The position numbers and the translations under genes were made by a program. A stretch of 13,158 nucleotides of DNA, taken from NCBI GenBank assembly GCA_034437515.1, contig DAOTTX010000085.1, positions 1 through 13,158 of the forward strand, in the 5' to 3' direction. Origin of the DNA: DAOTTX01 sp034437515. GTDB lineage: Bacteria; Chloroflexota; Anaerolineae; Aggregatilineales; Phototrophicaceae. Under the pieces are notes generated by a model. That model was not told where the DNA came from and did not search any database. It saw only the letters and a program-made list of their open reading frames with translations. Shown here piece after piece: positions 7,066 through 13,158 of the stretch (position 1 is its first letter; each line of letters starts with the position of its first letter).

Positions 7066-8370
7066 ATGTATCTACGTACCCCTAAACGTTATCGCCGGGG
7101 ACGACGGCGCAGTTTCTCGTTCGGCCGTCTGCTGATCTGGATTCTGGTGCCCGTGTTGATCGTGGTCGGCATTGGCATTTACGAGAACCGGGAGATGTTC
7201 GCGCCGGAGGTCAATCGGATGATGGTAAGCGTGATTTCCGATGTCGGGGACGGCATCGAGCAGATCAACGCCCCGGCTCCCACCGCTACGCCCGACCCGA
7301 CCAACGACATCGAACTGGCGAACAACGCCTGGGCCAATGGGCGCATCCAGCAGGCCGTGGATGCCTACCAGCGAGCGGTCGCCTCCACGCCGAACGATGT
7401 GCTCGTGCATTACCGGCTGGCCTTCGGGTTGATTATGCAGGGCAAGTTCCAGCAGGCGCTGGTCGCCGCCGAGGACACCATCACCGCCAATCCGTTCGAA
7501 TCCTACGGCTGGGCCATCCGTGCGATGGCGCTCAACCGAATAGGGGACTATACCGAAGCCCTCGCCAGCGCCAACCATGCGCTGACGCTCGCCAGCCCGG
7601 CGATGGTCGCGGAAAATCCCGACCTGGCCCCGGCGCGTGCTCGTGCGCTGGCCTTCCAGGCGGAGGCGTACCTCAACCTGGAGCAGCCAGAACGTGCCCG
7701 TGCCGCCGTTGACCAGGCGCTGGAGGTCTACCCGGAAAGCCCGGAGGCGTTACAGGTCAGCGGGCAAGTCTGGGAAGGCCCACCGTACTATGATTTTGAC
7801 GCAGCGCGTGTGGACTATGCCGACGCCCATAAAATCGCGCCGGAGATGCTATACATCACTATCTGGTTGGCACGGGTGGAACGCTGGCGCTTTGAGAACA
7901 CCGAATACGCCGTCGAGCTTTACCAGCAGATTATCGAGAGCAACCCCGGCAATGGGCAGGCCCTGCTCGACCTGGGCGAGTATTACTATCGTGTCGATAA
8001 CGATTTCAACCGGGCGGCGGAGATGTTCAGCCGTTGTGTGGACGAAAACCCGCAAAATGCGCTGTGTCAGTGGTGGCTGGGGCGCAACCTGATCGCACTG
8101 GAACAGCAAAATAGCGCCCTGGAGCCGTTGCGCACCGCTACCGAACTTGACCCTGATAACGGCTACCCGTATTTCTGGTTGGGGCGTGCGTATATCGACC
8201 TGGGACAGTGTCCGCAGGCCGTCCCCGCGCTGGAAGAATCACGGCGCATCGGTGAGCAGACCGACGATCAAGGCTTGATCGACAGCGCCAACAGTCTGCT
8301 TTCAACCTGCGGCGCGGCACCGGGATTGATCCCCGCACCGGGGACGGAGGCCACCCCAGAAGTCCCCTGA
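7066..8370 (+). CDS. Membrane-anchored extracytoplasmic TPR protein, divergent paralog 3
   Basis: A 434-residue protein with the same architecture but a more distant sequence: very basic N-terminus (KRYRRGRRR), hydrophobic helix 21-39, then about 30 residues before the linker APAPTATPDPT, and TPR units from about 81 to 415 (ALVAAEDTITANPFESYGWA, AVELYQQIIESNPGNGQALL, ALEPLRTATELDPDNGYPYF). It ends in a Pro/Thr tail. It lacks the RRDYxRP tail of the other two and lacks their first cysteine pair, but keeps four cysteines (324, 334, 382, 415). The first two have the same 10-residue spacing as in the paralogs. The distance from the second to the third is 34 residues longer than in paralog 1, i.e. 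one TPR unit. GAGGGA five bases before the ATG is a strong ribosome site, so it can be translated independently. Last gene before the terminator at 8392. Confidence 0.85.
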   Translation: MYLRTPKRYRRGRRRSFSFGRLLIWILVPVLIVVGIGIYENREMFAPEVNRMMVSVISDVGDGIEQINAPAPTATPDPTNDIELANNAWANGRIQQAVDAYQRAVASTPNDVLVHYRLAFGLIMQGKFQQALVAAEDTITANPFESYGWAIRAMALNRIGDYTEALASANHALTLASPAMVAENPDLAPARARALAFQAEAYLNLEQPERARAAVDQALEVYPESPEALQVSGQVWEGPPYYDFDAARVDYADAHKIAPEMLYITIWLARVERWRFENTEYAVELYQQIIESNPGNGQALLDLGEYYYRVDNDFNRAAEMFSRCVDENPQNALCQWWLGRNLIALEQQNSALEPLRTATELDPDNGYPYFWLGRAYIDLGQCPQAVPALEESRRIGEQTDDQGLIDSANSLLSTCGAAPGLIPAPGTEATPEVP

Positions 8371-8391
8371 GTGCCCCATAGGAAGAAACTT

Positions 8392-8416
8392 AAGCGCGGC
8401 ATAGTCCGCGCTTTTT
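8392..8416 (+). terminator. Intrinsic terminator of the TPR operon
   Basis: AAGCGCGG (8392-8399) pairs with CCGCGCTT (8406-8413) around a six-base loop, followed by a T-rich run (TTTTTGTTT). It lies 22 bases after the stop of the third TPR gene and separates this cassette from the next operon. Confidence 0.85.
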
Positions 8417-8444
8417 GTTTGCACACCTCTTGCTCATGATGGCT

Positions 8445-8453
8445 TGCTAGACT
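8445..8453 (+). promoter_or_regulatory. Candidate extended -10 of the four-gene operon
   Basis: TGCTAGACT contains the TG of an extended -10 plus TAGACT (4/6 match to TATAAT), about 35 bases before the first start codon. There is no good -35 at 16-18 bases. It is the best candidate in the gap between the terminator and the gene at 8488. Confidence 0.3.
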
Positions 8454-8487
8454 TGCTTTTGGAAAATCCAGAGCGAAGGAGATTTCA

Positions 8488-9081
8488 ATGTCAGAAGATT
8501 ATTCAATTGCGCGAGATCTGGAAGAAGCCGAAGCGATGGCGGATGGCTTGGCGGATTATATCCGTCGGGATGCGTTGTACGGCAACGTCGGTGGATTTTT
8601 CTCCAAGATGCCCGCGCTGACGGTCGGTGCATTGCTGATGCGCCTGCGCCGCTTAGACGCCCTGCGCGACCACATGGACGCCGGGCAGATCACGCGGTTA
8701 GAGAAGGTCATTCAACGTCATCAAGACACCGCCAAAGAATGGCAGCTCCACTATGGGCAGAAGATTGAGCGCGAGGTCAAGTCTCGGCTGGATGCGATGC
8801 GCACATTCTTCGAGGAATGTAAAAATGACCCGCAGCTATGCCCGCGTGTCTACAAGCCGGAAGCCAACCGCCGGACTATCGTGCAGGAACTGCTCTATGC
8901 GATGGAGCAGATGAACATCGACCGAGACGAAGAACTCGAACAAAAACGTAAGACCACCGACAACCGCTTACGTACCGTCGTCGAATCGACCGACTTCATC
9001 TGGTCGGAAATACTCGAACCCGTTTACGATCGGCGTGATTACTGGTGGCTCTATAGCTATCCGCCTGCACCGGAGCAGTAA
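8488..9081 (+). CDS. Hypothetical helical protein, first gene of a coupled operon
   Basis: A 197-residue protein I do not recognise. It has no signal peptide or membrane segment. It appears almost wholly alpha-helical, with a segment around 28-52 (FFSKMPALTVGALLMRLRRL) that is amphipathic, then long charged helices with alternating Arg/Lys and Glu/Asp through residue 175. The C-terminus is rich in aromatics (DFIWSEILEPVYDRRDYWWL and YSYPP), which looks like a docking or membrane-surface element. The start is secure: AAGGAG lies six bases before the ATG. Its TAA is directly followed by the ATG of the GT-C-like membrane protein with no intervening base, so the two products are probably made in a fixed ratio. 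A cytoplasmic partner of that membrane protein is a reasonable guess only. Confidence 0.75.
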   Translation: MSEDYSIARDLEEAEAMADGLADYIRRDALYGNVGGFFSKMPALTVGALLMRLRRLDALRDHMDAGQITRLEKVIQRHQDTAKEWQLHYGQKIEREVKSRLDAMRTFFEECKNDPQLCPRVYKPEANRRTIVQELLYAMEQMNIDRDEELEQKRKTTDNRLRTVVESTDFIWSEILEPVYDRRDYWWLYSYPPAPEQ

Positions 9082-10284
9082 ATGCGCCCGATCATCGTCT
9101 TTGCGCTGGTCGCGGTGGTCATCGCCGGCCCGTTGATGGGCATCGGCCTATACCTGGGTTACCCCAGTGCAAACGAGGCCGAGGCGCTGTGGGTCGTCGA
9201 GGACGTCGCCGCGCCGAACGCCGATCTGGTCAGCATGTTGCGCGTAAACCTAAGCGAAATGGTCGAGCGTGTGCCAGAACAGGCACAACCACCACTCTAT
9301 TTTTTCGCGCTGGAAGCGTGGACGCTGCTGTTCGGCGGCACCCTATTCGTAGCGCGTGTGCTCTCGTTGATCTGCGCGTTGTTGGCGACGGTCGTCATGG
9401 TGAAGGCCGCGCAACAGCGCCACAGTAGAGACGGTGCAATGACACCCTATGTCGCCGGATTGTTGGCGCTGCTCGGCGTCGTTTACCCGGCAACACAGGC
9501 TTATGTCTACGGTCTGCTGTTGTTGTGGATGGCGCTGGCGACCTGGGCGCTGCTCCGTTGGGCACGGCGACCGTCGCTGCTTGGCGGCGTCGTTTACACA
9601 CTCTGCCTGACGTTGATCTTCTATACCGCGCATGTGCTGATCTTCGTTGTGGTGCTGCACGGCCTGTATGCCTTGCGCTATGGGATGCTCCGGCGCTACG
9701 CGGTCGCGGTGCTTTCTGCGGGGCTGGTGTTTGCGCCCTGGTTATTGTTCTTACAGACGCGCACGCTGCCGGATTTCCTACAAACGACGGTGATCGCGGT
9801 TGCGGTGATCGCGTCCGTACCACTCATCATCGAATTAACGACCTGGGTCATCCAGCAGGAACGTAACCGCATGGTTCTGTCTGTTGGGGCTGGTGCTGTG
9901 AGCTGCGTGATTGCGGCATCGCTGCTGCTGTCCAATCGATTCGTGTTACCCGACTATATCAACGATATGCAGCGCCTACGCACACCCGACGAGCCGATGT
10001 TGATCGACTTCACCCCGCGTGAACCGCTGCGCTACCTGAACGCACAGGCAGAAAGTCCGGTCGCTGGCCTCAGCGTCAATCTGGGATGGCGTGACGTCAC
10101 CCCGGCAACACTGGCGAGCGCCCTCGATGCCGTGCAAAATGCCGAGTCCCTGTGGCTGATGTTGTCCGCAGACGCGGGCTACATTACACAACTCACCCAA
10201 CAGCTCGAAGTCGCTGGCTGGGACACCGGTTACACCTATGTCAATGATTTGTTCGTCGCCGAGTATAGCCGCCCTGGGAACTGA
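9082..10284 (+). CDS. Short GT-C (family 39/PMT_2-like) integral membrane glycosyltransferase-like protein
   Basis: A 400-residue polytopic protein with about eight to nine hydrophobic helices between residues 3 and 283 and a soluble C-terminal domain (about 290-400). Two features point to the dolichyl-/polyprenyl-phosphate-sugar glycosyltransferases of family 39. The first outer loop has the acidic motif NEAEALW (31-37, where the family usually has D-E). After about 30 residues comes QPPLYFFALEAWTLLFGGT (69-87), the classic HPPLYY-type segment, with the following ARVLSLI. Such enzymes transfer a sugar from a lipid carrier on the outer face of the membrane. This one is shorter than the usual 450-600 residues, lacks several late helices, and has Asn where the catalytic Asp often stands, so activity is uncertain. 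The ATG follows the upstream stop immediately and has no ribosome site of its own; ThpR starts three bases after it ends. Confidence 0.7.
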   Translation: MRPIIVFALVAVVIAGPLMGIGLYLGYPSANEAEALWVVEDVAAPNADLVSMLRVNLSEMVERVPEQAQPPLYFFALEAWTLLFGGTLFVARVLSLICALLATVVMVKAAQQRHSRDGAMTPYVAGLLALLGVVYPATQAYVYGLLLLWMALATWALLRWARRPSLLGGVVYTLCLTLIFYTAHVLIFVVVLHGLYALRYGMLRRYAVAVLSAGLVFAPWLLFLQTRTLPDFLQTTVIAVAVIASVPLIIELTTWVIQQERNRMVLSVGAGAVSCVIAASLLLSNRFVLPDYINDMQRLRTPDEPMLIDFTPREPLRYLNAQAESPVAGLSVNLGWRDVTPATLASALDAVQNAESLWLMLSADAGYITQLTQQLEVAGWDTGYTYVNDLFVAEYSRPGN

Positions 10285-10287
10285 CCG

Positions 10288-10851
10288 ATGCCACGCTTAT
10301 TCGTCGCGCTCCCCATCCCTGATACGATCACCGAGCGCATTGCAGCACTCAAGACCGATATTCCTTCAGCGCGGTGGGTCAAACCGGCCCATATGCATCT
10401 GACACTGCGCTTCATCGGCGCGGATGTGCCGGACGAACGGGTTGAGCCGATCAAAGTGGCGCTGGCGACCGTCGCGCTGCCGTCGCCCTTCCCACTGACG
10501 GTCGCCGGTGTGGGGCGCTTCCCGCCCAGCCGTAAAAAAGCACCGCGTGTGCTCTGGGTCGGCATCCAGCCGCAGCCCGTACTTCTCACACTCCATGAGC
10601 AGATTGAGCGTGCTTTAGCGACGGTCGGTTACAAGCCGAGTAAGCAATCGTTCAAACCACACGTTACACTGGCACGTCTACGCACCCACAAACCCGCCCG
10701 CGAAGCCGCTCGGTTCATCGAAGCACAGGCCGCGTTTACGGCGGGGACGTTTTATGTCGAAAAATTCATTTTATACAACAGTACGCTCACCCCTCAGGGG
10801 TCGCGTTACCAACACGAAGCTGTTTACATGTCAGGAGACATTAAAGAATGA
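10288..10851 (+). CDS. thpR: RNA 2',3'-cyclic phosphodiesterase ThpR (2H phosphoesterase, LigT family)
   Basis: A soluble 187-residue member of the 2H phosphoesterase superfamily, normal length for the family. The two signature His-x-Thr-x motifs are present and symmetric: HLTL at 37-40 within KPAHMHLTLRFIG, and HVTL at 125-128 within FKPHVTLAR. The N-terminus RLFVALPIPDTI is also typical. Family members hydrolyse 2',3'-cyclic phosphate ends of RNA to 2'-phosphate and can show RNA ligase activity in vitro. The ATG lies three bases after the stop of the membrane protein gene. The TGA shares ATGA with the start of the next gene, so all four genes of this operon are translationally coupled. An RNA-end enzyme beside a membrane glycosyltransferase-like protein has no evident functional link. 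Confidence 0.92.
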   Translation: MPRLFVALPIPDTITERIAALKTDIPSARWVKPAHMHLTLRFIGADVPDERVEPIKVALATVALPSPFPLTVAGVGRFPPSRKKAPRVLWVGIQPQPVLLTLHEQIERALATVGYKPSKQSFKPHVTLARLRTHKPAREAARFIEAQAAFTAGTFYVEKFILYNSTLTPQGSRYQHEAVYMSGDIKE

Positions 10852-11690
10852 AGGCATGGTTGAAAGCATTAACAGGCGGTCTGCTTTTGGGCGGCCCGCT
10901 CTATCTCTACGCACGATATATCGAGCCGCGCTGGTTGGAAGTCAAAGAGATCGAGATCAAACTTAAAGACTTGCACCAGAATTTTGACGGTTATTGCATC
11001 GCGCAGATCAGTGACCTGCATATGGATCAATTCGTTAAATTTCAGCTCGTCGCCAACGCCGTTAGCCGCACGCTGGAAAATTCCCCGGACTTGATCGCAA
11101 TTACGGGCGATTTTATCTCGCATGAGGTCGAGTATGATGTGAAGCACATCAGCCAGACACTATCGCGCTTAAAAGCACCGGACGGTGTGGTCGCCATCCC
11201 CGGCAACCATGATTACAGCGAAACCGGCGGCACCAAAGAGATTGACGATGTGCGCCAGATCATGTACGACCTCGGCATTCATGATTTGAGCAATGAGGTC
11301 CATACCCTCACTCGCGGTGATGGACAACTGCACATCTGCGGCGTCGATAACATCAGCGCGCAAAAAGCGCGGCTTGATTATGTGCTTGAGGCGCTGCCCG
11401 AAGACGGCCCGGCGATTCTACTCGCCCATGAACCGGATTTTGCCGACATTGTGGCCGCTTACGGGCGCATCGACCTACAGCTTTCCGGGCATACGCACGG
11501 GGGGCAGGTGCGCCCGCCGTTCTACGGTACGATCATCGGCCCCAATCATGGGTTACGCTACGGTGCCGGGTTATTCGACATCAACGATGACATGCAAATG
11601 TATGTCAATGTCGGTCTGGGCACGGTCACCTATCCTCTTCGTTTCAACTGCCGCCCGGAAGTGACTATCATCACGCTGCGCCCGGCCTAG
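10848..11690 (+). CDS. Membrane-anchored metallophosphoesterase (YkuE/YaeI type)
   Basis: A 280-residue calcineurin-like phosphoesterase with an N-terminal hydrophobic segment (about 7-23, GGLLLGGPLYLYA) acting as signal-anchor. All metal motifs are present: SDLH (D56, H58), GDF (87-89), GNHD (119-122), AHEPDF (H194) and GHTHGGQVR (214-222). The GHTHGGQ form is diagnostic of the YkuE/YaeI/LpxG-like branch, which acts at the membrane or cell wall and hydrolyses phosphate esters, in some members of lipid precursors. The natural substrate here is unknown. The start overlaps the thpR stop (ATGA). An AGGAG lies ten bases upstream, a little far but usable. It is the last gene of the operon; a strong hairpin follows 22 bases after the stop. 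Confidence 0.88.
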   Translation: MKAWLKALTGGLLLGGPLYLYARYIEPRWLEVKEIEIKLKDLHQNFDGYCIAQISDLHMDQFVKFQLVANAVSRTLENSPDLIAITGDFISHEVEYDVKHISQTLSRLKAPDGVVAIPGNHDYSETGGTKEIDDVRQIMYDLGIHDLSNEVHTLTRGDGQLHICGVDNISAQKARLDYVLEALPEDGPAILLAHEPDFADIVAAYGRIDLQLSGHTHGGQVRPPFYGTIIGPNHGLRYGAGLFDINDDMQMYVNVGLGTVTYPLRFNCRPEVTIITLRPA

Positions 11691-11712
11691 AACAAGCAAC
11701 AGAGGGGAAATC

Positions 11713-11745
11713 AAAAAGGTGCGCCCGTTCGGACGCACCTTTTTT
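11713..11745. terminator. Bidirectional intrinsic terminator between convergent genes
   Basis: AAAAAGGTGCG (11713-11723) pairs with CGCACCTTTTT (11734-11744+). An inner CC/GG extension lies across a C/A mismatch around the GTTC loop. Because the A-tract precedes and the T-tract follows, the hairpin has a U-run when transcribed from either strand. It can end both the phosphoesterase operon and the leftward repeat-protein gene at 11774. Confidence 0.85.
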
Positions 11746-11773
11746 GTTGCTGCTATTACTGGATCAGATAGGG

Positions 11774-13158
11774 TTAGCTACCCGATGCGGTGACGGTGAA
11801 GGTGCTCGCGGTGAACGGACCAACCTGGTTGGACGGGCCGTAGCCACGGATCCAGACCTGATAGTCACCAGGGACGAGGTCAGCGGCGATGGAGCAGACA
11901 CCATTACCACAGATGTCAACATCCTGCACCCATTGGGCAAAGGTCACACCAGCCGCCGCGTTCACGACGTAGATGCGATACCAGTAGGTGTTGGGGTTGT
12001 CGTTGAAAGTCAGTTCTGACGGACCTTCGACAACGCTACCAACCGGGCTAGACAGCATGATGCCGTCTGCGACCGCACCATCAATCGTGAAGTTTACGGT
12101 CGTGTTCGGGATACCCGCGAGGGTCGTCGCCGTCACGCCAGGACCCCAGGCGGTGAAGGTCGCGCTGTAGCTACCAGCCAGCAGCAGGGTCGGTGCTGCG
12201 ACCACACATTCGCCGCTGACGCACACATCACGCCCAAGCACCCACTCGTTAACCAGGGTGTTGCCACCACTGGTCAGGGTCAGGTTGTACCATTGGGCTG
12301 CCGGGTCTTCTTCCCAGACGAACTCGTTGATCTTACCGACCGTGTCACCATCGGTCAGGCCGACGACGACAGGAGCCTGCGTGGTCGGGACGTTGAGGGT
12401 GAACGTGGAGGTCAACTCATAATCTGTCGGGGTGAAGGTGGCTGTGCCCAGATCATAGGCACGCATGTAGACATCGTAATCACCATTGGATGCGGTGCCG
12501 AAGGTCAGGCCAGCACTGGCGTTGCCCAGCACCACACACACGCCATTGTCTGCACAGGCCTCTTCAGCGGAGATATAGCCGGAGACAGGCAGGGCAGCAG
12601 GCAGGCCGCTGGTCGCCGCAACAGTCGGGGAGTAGATGTAGATTTCATAGAAGTCAGCATCGGCGACTTCAGCGAAGATAAAGCTTTCCAGCGGAGTTTC
12701 GACCGTCGCACCGTCCGGCGGGTAGATTACGTCAATCGCTGCCGGGAAGTCAATCGTGAAGGTAAAGGGTGCGCCATCAACCGAGGTCTGACCGCTGGTG
12801 TCGGTGGCGATGATGTCCCAGGAGTAGGTGCCGTCTGCCAGGGCATTCACAGCAGTGGCGGGCAGGTCGAAGCTCCACTCCATCGTGGTGCTGTCCTGCG
12901 TCAGCGGGATACTCGTCGCTGCATCAACGGTTGTGCCGGGCATAGCGCCAGCCCATAGGTACCAAACGATGTCGTCTGCCGTGTCGCCGTTGTCTGCCGG
13001 GTCGGTGACGGTGAAGGTGACATCCATGCCAAGTTCAGACGTAAATGTGGTCGCATCCGGTACCGGGTTGCCGCTGACGAAGTCAAAGCTACCGGGGCCA
13101 GCCGCGCCGCTTGTGTCAACGGTGAAGGTCTGGAAACCTTCGACAATCTGGACTTCAG
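11774..13158 (-). CDS. C-terminal part of a secreted protein with Ig/FN3-like repeats and paired cysteines (5'-partial)
   Basis: The minus-strand frame is open from the window end to a TAA at 11774-11776, giving 460 visible residues; the ATG at 13027 is internal, not the start. The protein is a chain of beta-sandwich modules of roughly 100-110 residues. A first module (DPADNGDTADDIVWYLWAG ... GTYSWDIIATDTSG) is followed by three related modules of the plan: P-x-DG-x-TV, a W/F-x-W-Y-like strand, a close Cys pair, a G-x-Y-x-V strand. The Cys pairs have codons at 12554/12536 (CADNGVC), 12221/12206 (CVSGEC) and 11909/11894 (CGNGVC). I count one Lys and four Arg in the visible part against many Asp and Glu, so it is strongly acidic. 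There is no C-terminal membrane anchor or sorting motif; it stops right after the last strand (TFTVTASGS). Likely a cell-surface or secreted adhesion/structural protein of the type common in Chloroflexota. Function and full length are unknown. Confidence 0.75.
   Translation of the reverse strand, partial: EVQIVEGFQTFTVDTSGAAGPGSFDFVSGNPVPDATTFTSELGMDVTFTVTDPADNGDTADDIVWYLWAGAMPGTTVDAATSIPLTQDSTTMEWSFDLPATAVNALADGTYSWDIIATDTSGQTSVDGAPFTFTIDFPAAIDVIYPPDGATVETPLESFIFAEVADADFYEIYIYSPTVAATSGLPAALPVSGYISAEEACADNGVCVVLGNASAGLTFGTASNGDYDVYMRAYDLGTATFTPTDYELTSTFTLNVPTTQAPVVVGLTDGDTVGKINEFVWEEDPAAQWYNLTLTSGGNTLVNEWVLGRDVCVSGECVVAAPTLLLAGSYSATFTAWGPGVTATTLAGIPNTTVNFTIDGAVADGIMLSSPVGSVVEGPSELTFNDNPNTYWYRIYVVNAAAGVTFAQWVQDVDICGNGVCSIAADLVPGDYQVWIRGYGPSNQVGPFTASTFTVTASGS

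Noticed and set aside
4479..8370. CRISPR or short tandem DNA repeats in the TPR cassette
   Set aside because: The periodicity is the 34-residue protein repeat with diverged DNA; there are no identical direct repeats with unique spacers.
12293..12958. Plus-strand open frame of 221 codons opposite the repeat protein
   Set aside because: The minus-strand frame is open to the window edge and has repeated protein modules; the plus frame is a shadow of its biased codons.
13025..13027. ATG at 13027 as the true start of the repeat protein
   Set aside because: The same frame continues upstream without a stop to the window edge and codes for similar extracellular-type sequence; no signal peptide follows this ATG.

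Overview
The window looks like chromosomal DNA of a GC-rich free-living bacterium. Four features fit a Chloroflexota (Anaerolineae-like) source: Thr/Pro linkers of the APTPTP type behind single membrane anchors, long extracellular TPR proteins, a giant beta-repeat protein with paired cysteines in CxxGxC-like motifs, and generic household enzymes in short operons. This assignment is inference from protein style; there is no rRNA or marker gene to prove it. I see no tRNA, CRISPR array, insertion sequence or attachment site.

Left part (1-4325). An HNH endonuclease gene whose true start may lie off the window is followed by a 199-base gap. Next comes a leftward MDR-family enone/quinone oxidoreductase with a good promoter (TTGACA, 16-base spacer, GATTAT). 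It is divergent from a rightward nucleotidyltransferase-fold gene whose metal-binding motif reads SDIN instead of SDID. That gene runs tail to tail, with a 4-base overlap, into a leftward two-gene operon: a cytosolic calcineurin-like phosphoesterase, then a protein with a J-domain between two coiled coils.

Middle part (4326-8420). Three consecutive rightward genes, separated by 2 and 14 bases and closed by a clear intrinsic terminator, encode membrane-anchored TPR proteins of about 421-434 residues. All have a short basic cytoplasmic tail, one transmembrane helix, a Pro/Thr linker, a long TPR array and a Pro-rich C-terminus. The first two are close paralogs (shared RRDYxRPxF tail, shared VDYLYEYG block, six aligned cysteines). 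The third is more distant but keeps four of the cysteines. This cassette is the most system-like part of the window: probably an extracytoplasmic, disulfide-stapled TPR scaffold.

Right part (8421-11760). A second rightward operon holds four tightly coupled genes: an unrecognised 197-residue helical protein, a short GT-C (family 39-like) membrane protein, the RNA 2',3'-cyclic phosphodiesterase ThpR, and a membrane-anchored YkuE-type metallophosphoesterase. Junctions are 0, 3 and -4 bases. It ends at a strong hairpin with A and T tracts on both sides, which can also terminate the facing leftward gene.

Right edge (11774-13158). The C-terminal 460 residues of a secreted protein made of immunoglobulin/FN3-like repeats, extremely poor in Lys and Arg; its 5' end lies outside the window.
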